Part shown: positions 16,585 through 23,824 of the stretch, in pieces | How positions within the stretch are numbered: the first letter of the stretch is position 1 | How the letters are laid out: each line of letters starts with the position of its first letter | Source of the DNA: Patescibacteria group bacterium UBA6220 | Lineage (GTDB): Bacteria; Patescibacteriota; Minisyncoccia; Minisyncoccales; Minisyncoccaceae | Reading direction: 5' to 3' | DNA length: 64,000 nt | Assembly: GCA_002421745.1 (NCBI GenBank) | Contig: DISC01000003.1 | Location: 1-64,000 of the forward strand | Translations under genes and position numbers: made by a program | The notes under the pieces: generated by a model | What the model was told of the DNA's origin: nothing | Databases searched by the model: none | Seen by the model: the letters and a program-made list of their open reading frames with translations, nothing else

Positions 16585-17235
16585 ATGCAAGACATATTAA
16601 ATACAATTTCACAAAGCTTAATCGCTAACACTTCGAATTTACTTTTAGCTGGTATTATTTTTTTTATTGGTTGGCTTATTGCCATAAAAATAAAAAATAT
16701 TACAATTGAAATTCTCAATAAAATTCATTTTAACCAAATGACAAAAACTTTGGGTTGGCAAGAATTTTTTGACCGCTATCATACTAATCTTAATATTCCA
16801 AAATTTTTCGGTACAATTATTGAAATATTTTTTGTACTATTATTTTTTACCGTGTTTTTAGATACTATTAATATCACCCAGCTTAATGGGTTTTTAATGT
16901 CTATCATTAATTATTTTCCTAATATTTTAATTTCTATTTTAATTTTTATCTTTGCCGTATTTCTATCAGACTTTAGCAAAAAGGTAGTTTTGGTCAGTCT
17001 AGAAAAAGAAAAAATAACTTATTCTGGGATCTTGGGCAATATTATTTCTTATAGTGCTTGGATATTAGCAATTCTTGCTATTCTTTATCAATTACAAGTA
17101 GTTCCTACTTTAATCTTAACTATTTTTATTGGCTTTGTAGCTCTAATAGTTATCACCTTCGGGCTAGCTTTTGGCCTAGGAGGAAAAGACTTAGCAAAAA
17201 AAGTATTAGAAGATTTGGAAGAAAAACTTAAATAA
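16585..17235 (+). CDS. Conserved-TM-helix (mechanosensitive-channel-like) protein
   Basis: 216 residues with four to five hydrophobic helices. The ending LVVITFGLAFGLGGKDLAKK-like segment (LIVITFGLAFGLGGKDLAKK, about 185-204) and the paired helices resemble the conserved TM helix repeats of small MscS-like proteins, without the cytoplasmic MscS beta domain. It may sense membrane tension or scaffold membrane proteins. It lies within the lipid cluster, 23 bases before fakA. Confidence 0.75.
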   Translation: MQDILNTISQSLIANTSNLLLAGIIFFIGWLIAIKIKNITIEILNKIHFNQMTKTLGWQEFFDRYHTNLNIPKFFGTIIEIFFVLLFFTVFLDTINITQLNGFLMSIINYFPNILISILIFIFAVFLSDFSKKVVLVSLEKEKITYSGILGNIISYSAWILAILAILYQLQVVPTLILTIFIGFVALIVITFGLAFGLGGKDLAKKVLEDLEEKLK

Positions 17236-17258
17236 AACACCAATTAGGACACTGAATT

Positions 17259-19052
17259 ATGGAAACATTAACGCATACAGAGCTTAAGAAAATGATTCTC
17301 TTTTCTTCCGAAAGAGTGGAAAGAGACAAAGAACAAATAAACAAAATCAATGTTTTCCCAGTCCCCGATCAAGACACGGGAACTAATTTATCAGCTACAC
17401 TAAACGGAATAAGAGAAGCTATTGCTGAAAAAGATTTTAACAGTATCGAAGAATTAGGTGATACTGTTTTAGATGCTGCGCTAACTGCTGCTCAAGGAAA
17501 CACGGGAATTATTTATACTGGATTTTTAGCTGGTTTTATTCCTTCACTTAGCAATACTGCCGAGCCAAATGCCAAACAACTAGCAGCAGCTTTTAGCGAA
17601 GGCTACAAAAGAGCTAGAGACTCTATTCAAAACCCAAAAGAAGGAACCATGCTTGATGTTATTAAGGCTTTCGCAGACAGCTTTACTATTCTTTCAGAAA
17701 AAGAAAATGATCTTATAAAAATATTTGCACAATCTTTTAAGGCTGCTAACGATGCTTTATTGGATACGCCCAATAAAATGGAGCTTCTTAAAAAAGCTGG
17801 CGTAGTAGATGCTGGCGGACTTGGATTTTTAATGATTTTAGAAACCTATCTTGATACTCTATCCGAACAAAATGAAGATTTTTCAGTTAAAACCGCTATC
17901 ATTAGAGAAGGAGAATCAGCCACTAAAAGATTTGTTCAAATTTTATCTAATCGTTATGAAGTGGTTGCTCTAATGGCCAACACTTACATAAAAGAAAAAG
18001 ATATTCGCGACAAATTAAAACACTTGGGTAATTGCTTGGACGTAATTCAAGTAGGGGCTAGAACAAAAATCCATATTCACACAGACAGCCCCTATGAAAC
18101 CAGAGACATTATTTCTGAAATGGGACGAGTTGAAAATTTAAGAATTCAAGATATGGCTCGCGAAGTAGTAGGGGAGCAATCACTAGAAAACGTATCTATT
18201 GGTATTGTTATTGATGAAAGAGCTGGACTTAGTCAAAAAATAATCCAACATTATGACATTGATGTTATTCCTTTTCGAATTAATTGGCCTGAAGAAGAAA
18301 ATCTACCAGGAGAAAATGTTTGTGAAAAAATCAAAGAAGCAAAGAAGCAAGGATTAAACACAAAACCAACGATAAATCCAATTTCTCCTGAATTTTTTAT
18401 GGAATCATTTAAAAAACAATTAGAGAAATTTGAATCTGTTTTATGTATTGTTTCCAGTTCAAAATTATCTGACAATTTTGCTTCCGCGCTTACAGGAAGA
18501 GATATGTTAAATTGGAACCAACGAGAAAAAATACATATCATTGATTCAAAGCATATTAGTGCTGGTCAATCCTTAGTAGTTTTAGAAGCCATTGAATTAA
18601 TTAGAGAGCAAAGACAAATCAAAGAAATACAAAATAAACTAGAAACATTAATTCCCCGCATTGGTCTTTATGGTGTTTTGGAAAATTCCAATTGGTGGAA
18701 AAAAGAAAAACCAAGCACTAAGTTTTGGTTTCACAAAGGAGAACCAAAAGATTCTCATTTTCTCGTAGAGACAAAAGACGGTCAAATTGTACCTACAGAA
18801 AAAGTACGATCTAAAGATTTTGCCGAAGTTTTATTTAGAAAAATAGAACGTGCCACTCATCGAGATTTAAATATGGGCAAAAGAATTCGTATCGTCATAG
18901 CTCATGGAGACAATCTCGAAGAAGCACAAAGATTAAAAGATAAATTAAAAACAACCAAAAGAGCAGACATAAGTTTTATTAGCATTACCGATCCAGTTAC
19001 TAGTATTAATGCCTGTCCACAAAGCTTAATCGTGGGCTGGATTGTAAAATAA
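17259..19052 (+). CDS. fakA: FakA-like fatty acid kinase (DhaL/DAK2 + DegV-like C-terminus)
   Basis: 597 residues. The N-terminal DhaL kinase domain has INVFPVPDQDTGTNL (residues 30-44; Asp37 and Asp39 are Mg/ATP ligands, and the usual DGD is DQD here), AAQGNTGIIYTGFLAG and VVDAGGLGFL. A middle domain follows, then a C-terminal DegV/FakB-like domain from about residue 310 (VSIGIVIDERAGLSQ). That domain lacks lipid-binding hallmarks: NPIS replaces the TSQPS motif, there is no GGR and no HxGPG. A DegV-like, non-binding C-terminus fits a role in docking FakB. The kinase phosphorylates fatty acid held by FakB to give acyl-phosphate. The two following genes encode candidate FakB partners. Confidence 0.9.
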   Translation: METLTHTELKKMILFSSERVERDKEQINKINVFPVPDQDTGTNLSATLNGIREAIAEKDFNSIEELGDTVLDAALTAAQGNTGIIYTGFLAGFIPSLSNTAEPNAKQLAAAFSEGYKRARDSIQNPKEGTMLDVIKAFADSFTILSEKENDLIKIFAQSFKAANDALLDTPNKMELLKKAGVVDAGGLGFLMILETYLDTLSEQNEDFSVKTAIIREGESATKRFVQILSNRYEVVALMANTYIKEKDIRDKLKHLGNCLDVIQVGARTKIHIHTDSPYETRDIISEMGRVENLRIQDMAREVVGEQSLENVSIGIVIDERAGLSQKIIQHYDIDVIPFRINWPEEENLPGENVCEKIKEAKKQGLNTKPTINPISPEFFMESFKKQLEKFESVLCIVSSSKLSDNFASALTGRDMLNWNQREKIHIIDSKHISAGQSLVVLEAIELIREQRQIKEIQNKLETLIPRIGLYGVLENSNWWKKEKPSTKFWFHKGEPKDSHFLVETKDGQIVPTEKVRSKDFAEVLFRKIERATHRDLNMGKRIRIVIAHGDNLEEAQRLKDKLKTTKRADISFISITDPVTSINACPQSLIVGWIVK

Positions 19053-19066
19053 ATTTATATAATAAT

Positions 19067-19957
19067 ATGGAAATTGATAACAAAAAACGTATTGGTTTGG
19101 TTACAGATGAAATGGGGGATTTACCCGAAGAACTAGTTAAAGAAAACGAAATTTCCGTTGTTAATTTTAAAATTGACTATGGTGAATTATCAGAATTCCC
19201 AGGAAATATTTATCAAAAAATACGAGAAGGAGAGAAAAAAGGATTAAATTCTTTGGTTAAAACTTCTCAGCCATCTATTAATGATTTTTTAAAAGCTTTT
19301 AAAGAAAAACTTGAAAAATTTGAAAATGTTTTGTGTTTAGCTTTTACTTCAAATGTTTCTGGAGCCTATAACTCCGCCATGCAGGCTATAAAATTTTTAC
19401 CCGCAGAACAACAGTCTCGAGTTTATGTTTTAGACACACTACAAGGTAGCTCTAGCGAAGGATTAATTACCCTAAGAGCTGCTCAAATGATAAAGGATTC
19501 CAAGTTAAAATTTGAAGAAATTATTGAAAATCTTAAAAAAAATCTAAATAATTTTAAGCTAGTAGCCACTTATGATAATCCTAAATGGCTGGAAGCAAGT
19601 GGTCGATTGCCCAGATTTATTCCATTCGCTCTCAATCAAGCCAATACGCGAAACATTAAGGCTGTCCTAACTCTAAAAGAAGGACGTTTAGCTTTTGTTA
19701 GCTTTAAAAAAACATTAAATGGATTAGCTCAAACTGTTTTTGAAGAATTTGAAAAACAAACAGCTTCCATAAGAAAATCTGGCAACAAAATACGAATAGC
19801 TATTACGCATGCTGATAATTCCACTGAAGCTCAAAAACTAGAAACTTTAATTAAAAACTCCCAAGACAATCTTGAATTGGTTTATACAAATTTAATTTGC
19901 TTTACAATTGGTGGACACGTTGGTCCGGGAACTTTACTTTTAGGATGGGAACAATAA
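19067..19957 (+). CDS. DegV/FakB-family fatty-acid-binding protein 1
   Basis: 296 residues, a full DegV fold. Conserved fatty-acid-binding features are present: TSQPS (about 66-70), FTSNVSGAYNSA (about 95-106), LEASGRLP, where SGR replaces the more usual GGR, and GGHVGPGTLL near the C-terminus. FakB proteins hold a free fatty acid for phosphorylation by FakA and pass the acyl-phosphate to PlsY or PlsX. It sits 14 bases after fakA. The neighbouring paralogue differs enough to suggest different chain preference, an inference that sequence alone cannot settle. Confidence 0.9.
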   Translation: MEIDNKKRIGLVTDEMGDLPEELVKENEISVVNFKIDYGELSEFPGNIYQKIREGEKKGLNSLVKTSQPSINDFLKAFKEKLEKFENVLCLAFTSNVSGAYNSAMQAIKFLPAEQQSRVYVLDTLQGSSSEGLITLRAAQMIKDSKLKFEEIIENLKKNLNNFKLVATYDNPKWLEASGRLPRFIPFALNQANTRNIKAVLTLKEGRLAFVSFKKTLNGLAQTVFEEFEKQTASIRKSGNKIRIAITHADNSTEAQKLETLIKNSQDNLELVYTNLICFTIGGHVGPGTLLLGWEQ

Positions 19958-19982
19958 ATTTCTTATTTCTATTTAATCTTGA

Positions 19983-19988
19983 TATAAT
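19983..19988 (+). promoter_or_regulatory. -10 box immediately before the second fakB
   Basis: A perfect TATAAT 6 bases before the ATG at 19995 would start transcription at or next to the start codon, giving a leaderless message. The -35 region (TTCTTA) is weak. Confidence 0.4.
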
Positions 19989-19994
19989 ACATAT

Positions 19995-20870
19995 ATGAAA
20001 AATACAACTATTATTATCGGTAACAGCGCTGCCATCACACAAGACTTAATTAAAAAATTTGATTTGGTTGTTGTTAATTTTAAAATGGACTGGCCAGAAG
20101 GAGAACAACTAAGCGGAGATTTGTTTACTAAAATGCGTGAAGCAAAAAAACAAAATATCCGAACTACTCCAAAAACATCTCAACCATCAATTGGTATCTA
20201 TAAAAAAGCTTTTAAAGAAGCTTTGGCAAAAACCCAAAATGTTTTATGTATCACCATTAGCTCGGGCATATCCGGAGCCTATAACTCCGCCATGCAAGCC
20301 AAAAAAATGTTCACAGAAGATGATCAAAAAAGAATCTTTATTTTCGATTCTTTAAACGCTGATGCTGCTGAAGGATTATTCGCTATTAAAGCTGCTGAAA
20401 TGAGCGAAAATGAAAAAAATATTGAAGAGATAATAAAAAAACTAGAAGAACTAAAACCTTTTACCAAGCTCTATGGTATGCTTGAAAGCCCTTATTGGCT
20501 GGAAGCAGGTGGGAGAATAAGTCACGCTATTTCGATTCTTTTGGAACAAATGCAAAAAATCGGAATGCGTCCACTTTTGTCTATGGTAGATGGATTAATA
20601 AAACCAGCTAATTTAAAAATGAAAGCTGCTGACACAGCAAACGCTTTATTCCAACAACTAGAAACCACCATTAAACAATCAATTGAACAAAATAAAAAAA
20701 TAAGCGTAGGTATCAGTCATTCTGACAATTCCATTGAAGCGGAAAATCTAAAAAAATATATCATAGAAAAATATCCACAAATAAAAATAGAATTTGTCAC
20801 TGCTACCGGAAATGTGATTGGAGCTCACATTGGTCCCGGAGCTTTAATTTCTTGCTCTATAGAAGATTAA
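19995..20870 (+). CDS. DegV/FakB-family fatty-acid-binding protein 2
   Basis: 291 residues, DegV fold with TSQPS (about 62-66), ISSGISGAYNSA (about 92-103), LEAGGRISHAIS (about 174-185, the canonical GGRIS) and AHIGPGALIS at the end. It matches the FakB consensus better than the upstream copy. It shares the opening VVVNFKMDWPEGEQLSG pattern with the C-terminal domain of FakA. A separate -10 box just before its ATG suggests it can be transcribed independently of fakA. Confidence 0.92.
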   Translation: MKNTTIIIGNSAAITQDLIKKFDLVVVNFKMDWPEGEQLSGDLFTKMREAKKQNIRTTPKTSQPSIGIYKKAFKEALAKTQNVLCITISSGISGAYNSAMQAKKMFTEDDQKRIFIFDSLNADAAEGLFAIKAAEMSENEKNIEEIIKKLEELKPFTKLYGMLESPYWLEAGGRISHAISILLEQMQKIGMRPLLSMVDGLIKPANLKMKAADTANALFQQLETTIKQSIEQNKKISVGISHSDNSIEAENLKKYIIEKYPQIKIEFVTATGNVIGAHIGPGALISCSIED

Positions 20871-20885
20871 TCTAAATAAAATAAT

Positions 20886-21596
20886 ATGATACAGCCTTCC
20901 ATTGGCATTCTTTTAATTATCTTGCTTTCTTTTTTGCTAGGTTCCATTCCTTTTGCTTTATTGATTAATAAACTGTTTTTTAAAACAGATTTACGTAAAA
21001 CCGGCTCAAAAAATATGGGGGCGCTTAATACTTTTCGAACAGCCTCTCAAGAAAAAAATAAATGGATTGGTCTTGTTTCTTTTTTAAGCGTTTTTCTTTT
21101 GGATGCAGGAAAAGCCATTTTGGCAATCATATTATCTACTATTATTGCTAAAGCAAGCTTAAATAATATTACTTTAGCGATTACCTTATCTTCTTTTTTT
21201 GTTGTACTTGGACATAATTATTCTATATTTTTAAAATTCAAAGGTGGTAGGGGAGCAGCTAGTCTTTTAGGAATCTTATTTTACTTAAGTGAACAAGCTT
21301 TTTTTAGTTGGTATATTTTTGGAGCTTGGTTAATTATAGTTCTTTGCTTTATGATACTTTTTGAAATAATTGCTGGAGGAACTATAAAAAATAATCTTTT
21401 TAAAAACGCTATTTCAAATCAAATCATTGGGCGATTAATTGGAGAGGTTGTTGCTGTTTTATGGATTTATACAATCAGTGTTGAAGTTTTTTATCCTGCT
21501 TCAGCTGCTACTATCTTAGTTTTAATTGCCCACAAAGATCGCCTTGCAGAACAAATAAAAAATATTAGAAATCATACTTATTTAAAAACTAAATAA
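20886..21596 (+). CDS. PlsY-like acyltransferase paralogue 2
   Basis: 236 residues, multi-pass. It keeps LLGSIPFALLINK, RKTGSKNMGALNTFR (the GSGNIGATN loop has become GSKNMGALN) and GHNYSIFLKFKGGRGAASLLG. The changed loop suggests altered substrate use relative to the canonical PlsY at 15330. Its stop codon abuts the ATG of the next paralogue, so the two are translated together and may act as a pair. Confidence 0.85.
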   Translation: MIQPSIGILLIILLSFLLGSIPFALLINKLFFKTDLRKTGSKNMGALNTFRTASQEKNKWIGLVSFLSVFLLDAGKAILAIILSTIIAKASLNNITLAITLSSFFVVLGHNYSIFLKFKGGRGAASLLGILFYLSEQAFFSWYIFGAWLIIVLCFMILFEIIAGGTIKNNLFKNAISNQIIGRLIGEVVAVLWIYTISVEVFYPASAATILVLIAHKDRLAEQIKNIRNHTYLKTK

Positions 21597-22286
21597 ATGT
21601 TACCAACTATATTCTATTTATTGTTTATTATTTTTTCTTATTTATTAGGATCAATTCCTTTTAGTTATTTAATCACAAAAATCTTTTCCAAAAAAAATGT
21701 TTTTGAAGTGGGTTGGAAAAAAAGCTCAGCCTCTAATGTAACTAAAAATGTAGGCAAGGTTCCGGGTATTTTGGCTTTTCTCTTAGACGGAGCAAAAGGA
21801 TTTTTAGTAGTTTATTTGGCTCAACAATTAGGACTGCCTCCATATATTCAAGTATTAAGCGGGGTATCGGCTATCTTTGGACACAATTGGTCAATTTTTG
21901 TAGGCGGCAAAGGCGGCAGAGGACTTGCTACTTTAGCAGGAGGCGTTTTGGCTTTTTCTCCAACATTACTTATTATTGTTTTAATTCCTTGGATTATTTT
22001 TGCTATTATTTGGACTGCATCTATTGGAACAATTCTATCTTTAATTGTTGGCATATTTTTTGGACTAACAGTTGAAAACTGGCAATTGGGCGGACTATTA
22101 TTAGCTGCTTCTTTGTTGCCAGTATTTATAAAACGCTTAAGTCCTTTAACAGAAATATCAAAAGCAACAAGTGACAAAAAAAGAGAGCTTATTGAAAATC
22201 GTTTACTTTTCGATCAAGATAGTGTACCTCCTTTTCGCATAAACATCTTGAAAAAAACCAAAAAAGAGGACAATATACAAAAATAA
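21597..22286 (+). CDS. PlsY-like acyltransferase paralogue 3
   Basis: 229 residues. It has LLGSIPFSYLITK and GHNWSIFVGGKGGRGLATLAGG, but the central loop is EVGWKKSSASNV instead of GSGNIGATNV, the most divergent of the three. It starts directly after the preceding stop (TAA then ATG). A role in a second acylation, or with an unusual acyl donor, is possible. No separate PlsC-type HX4D acyltransferase is present in the window. The hydrophilic C-terminal tail is Lys/Asp-rich. Confidence 0.82.
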   Translation: MLPTIFYLLFIIFSYLLGSIPFSYLITKIFSKKNVFEVGWKKSSASNVTKNVGKVPGILAFLLDGAKGFLVVYLAQQLGLPPYIQVLSGVSAIFGHNWSIFVGGKGGRGLATLAGGVLAFSPTLLIIVLIPWIIFAIIWTASIGTILSLIVGIFFGLTVENWQLGGLLLAASLLPVFIKRLSPLTEISKATSDKKRELIENRLLFDQDSVPPFRINILKKTKKEDNIQK

Positions 22287-22297
22287 CCCTATTTTAA

Positions 22298-22369
22298 GCC
22301 TCCGTAGCTCAATGGATAGAGTGCTGGTCTTCGGAACCAGTGGTGCAGGTTCGAATCCTGCCGGGGGCA
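22298..22369 (+). tRNA. tRNA-Arg (anticodon TCG)
   Basis: 72 bases. Acceptor GCCTCCG/CGGGGGC, D arm GCTC...GAGT, anticodon stem CTGGT/ACCAG with loop CTTCGGA, T arm GCAGG-TTCGAAT-CCTGC, discriminator A. CCA is not encoded. Confidence 0.95.
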
Positions 22370-22373
22370 CTTT

Positions 22374-22418
22374 CTTGATGTAAAAACCCATATTATAGAT
22401 ATGGGTTTTTACATCAAG
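22374..22418 (+). terminator. 20-bp perfect hairpin after tRNA-Arg
   Basis: The left arm at 22374-22393 (begins CTTGATGTAAAAACCCATAT) pairs perfectly with 22399-22418 around a TATAG loop. It starts 5 bases past the tRNA and probably stops or stabilises the transcript, although no T-tract follows the full stem. Confidence 0.75.
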
Positions 22419-22769
22419 ACTCTCTCCAACAGGAAAGAAAGCGAGTCTCGAGGAGCGCGAGCGACGAAGACACTAAAGCCCAGCAGGGCGTAGTGCAAAG
22501 CCGGGGGATTCCTATATTCCACCAGGAAAGACTCGAATCCCGAGCAGCGAAGGCTGCGAAGGTGCTGGCCTCAGCAAGCCGAAGAGCGTAGAGCTCTGAG
22601 GTGTCGGATTCAGTAGATTCTGACGCACCTTAAAGCCAGGGGCTTCCTCAATCAGTGCGAACTGATTGACGTCGGATTTAGCAAAATCAGACGCACATTA
22701 ACACTGTTTTCCCTTGATTTTTTAATTAAAATAAACTATACTCAAAACCAGATTAGCAACCAAAAAAAG
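22419..22769 (+). repeat. GC-rich post-tRNA repeat island (tRNA-Arg)
   Basis: No gene is seen. The stretch is strikingly GC-rich. It contains GCGAGTCTCGAGGAG (22441-22455) and TGCTGGCCTCAGCA (22563-22576), both also present after tRNA-Lys. An 8-base copy of the tRNA end (GCCGGGGG) recurs at 22500. A direct repeat GTCGGATT.AG...GACGCAC lies at 22603 and 22671, 68 bp apart. Confidence 0.75.
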
Positions 22770-23204
22770 ATGGCTTTTAACCTAAAATCCAAATACTTAT
22801 TCTTTATCCTGTCGCTTCTTTTTTTGTTTTCTATTGCTTTTCCAGCAATTGTATTTGCTGCATGCACACCCTGTCCCGATGGTTCATTGGTTTGCTGTGG
22901 CAACGCAGGCAATCCGCCATGCACAATTGATGATGCTTTTTGCCTTATAACCAATATTGTAAACTTTATTCTATTTCAGTTAGCTCCAATTTTAGCGGTT
23001 ATCTGGTTTTCTTTTGCAGGATTTACATATTTAACTTCCGCAGGAGACCCAGGCAAAGTAAAAAAAGCTAAAGATATGATAATTTATGTAGTTGTTGGGT
23101 TGCTTATTGCCTATTTAGCTTGGGGGATAATATACAGCTTTATCCAAATGCTGGGCGGAGATACTAATTGGTTACTTCAATTCTTCAGTAATCCCACAGA
23201 ATAA
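22770..23204 (+). CDS. VirB2/TrbC-like pilin (T4SS_pilin type)
   Basis: 144 residues. Signal peptide about 1-30 (ends VFA), then a short Cys-rich segment CTPCPDGSLVCCGNAGNPPC, then two transmembrane helices (about 70-92 and 108-132) separated by TSAGDPGKVKKAKD. The linker (AGdPgKv.kAkd) also occurs in the ectodomain-bearing proteins at 32.8-40.7 kb, so this is a compact member of the same pilin-like family. It may be the main pilin or channel subunit, expressed apart from the secretion locus. It lies between two tRNA genes. Confidence 0.82.
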   Translation: MAFNLKSKYLFFILSLLFLFSIAFPAIVFAACTPCPDGSLVCCGNAGNPPCTIDDAFCLITNIVNFILFQLAPILAVIWFSFAGFTYLTSAGDPGKVKKAKDMIIYVVVGLLIAYLAWGIIYSFIQMLGGDTNWLLQFFSNPTE

Positions 23205-23210
23205 AGCATT

Positions 23211-23283
23211 GCCCCGTTAGCTCAGTTGGTAGAGCAGGAAGCTCTTAACTTCAAGGTCGTGGGTTCGAATCCCTCACGGGGCA
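23211..23283 (+). tRNA. tRNA-Lys (anticodon CTT)
   Basis: 73 bases. Acceptor GCCCCGT/ACGGGGC, D arm GCTC-AGTTGGTA-GAGC, anticodon loop CTCTTAA, T loop TTCGAAT, discriminator A. One mismatch each in the anticodon and T stems. CCA is not encoded. Confidence 0.92.
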
Positions 23284-23416
23284 CAAAACTAACACGAAAA
23301 AAGAACGAAAGAGCCGATTGAAAATAAAAACCTTAAGGCGAGTCTTGAGGAGTAACGACGACGAAATGCTGGCCTCAGCAGAGGGCAGTGCCTCACGGGG
23401 CACAAAACTAACACGA
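23272..23416 (+). repeat. tRNA-Lys 3'-end duplication enclosing a GC-rich element
   Basis: A 26-bp sequence covering the tRNA-Lys end and its flank (begins CCTCACGGGGCAC) occurs at 23272-23297 and again at 23391-23416, 119 bp apart. Between them lie GCGAGTCTTGAGGAG (23338-23352) and TGCTGGCCTCAGCA (23367-23380), shared with the island after tRNA-Arg. Confidence 0.88.
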
Positions 23417-23484
23417 GATAAAAATGAAGTTATCAAAATCCAATAATAATAAAAGTTAATTAAAAATTAAATATTGAAGAGACA

Positions 23485-23512
23485 CCCATTTCGGTATAAA
23501 ACTGAAATGAGG
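23485..23512 (+). promoter_or_regulatory. rpsO leader hairpin, possible S15 autoregulatory site
   Basis: CATTTCGG (23487-23494) pairs with 23502-23509 (one G-U pair), extended by CC/GG across a bulged A, about 31 bases before the rpsO ATG. S15 binds its own leader in several bacteria with unrelated structures. The position fits, but identity is inferred. Confidence 0.4.
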
Positions 23513-23542
23513 CGCATAATAAAAATAATATAAAAAGAACAC

Positions 23543-23809
23543 ATGTTATCAATCGAAGACAAAACAACAATTATAGAAAAATTCCAAACTCATGAAAAAG
23601 ACACTGGCTCAGCTGATGTTCAAGTGGCTTTATTAAGTGAAGAAATTCAAAGACTTTTGGAGCATCTAAAAACACATAAAAAAGATCTCCATTCAAAAAA
23701 AGGGCTTTTAAAAATGGTTTCAAAAAGAAGAAAGCTTTTAAAGTACCTACAAAAAACAGACGAAAAAAAATACAAAGAAATCACTAAAAAAATCGGACTA
23801 AAGTCATAG
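23543..23809 (+). CDS. rpsO: 30S ribosomal protein S15
   Basis: 88 residues, normal length. It shows the full S15 pattern: HEKDTGSADVQVALLSEEI (about 17-35), LLEHLKTHKKDLHSKKGLLKMVSKRRKLL with the 16S-binding HxKDxHSrrGL motif, and KYLQKTDEKKY. It binds the central domain of 16S rRNA. It is followed after 15 bases by pnp, the classic rpsO-pnp operon. Confidence 0.97.
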   Translation: MLSIEDKTTIIEKFQTHEKDTGSADVQVALLSEEIQRLLEHLKTHKKDLHSKKGLLKMVSKRRKLLKYLQKTDEKKYKEITKKIGLKS

Positions 23810-23824
23810 CTCGAAGATATTTTT

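Noticed and set aside
17259..19052. The DegV-like C-terminus of the FakA protein as an active third FakB
   Set aside because: It lacks the TSQPS, GGR and HxGPG fatty-acid-binding motifs, and a non-binding DegV-like end is compatible with FakA itself.
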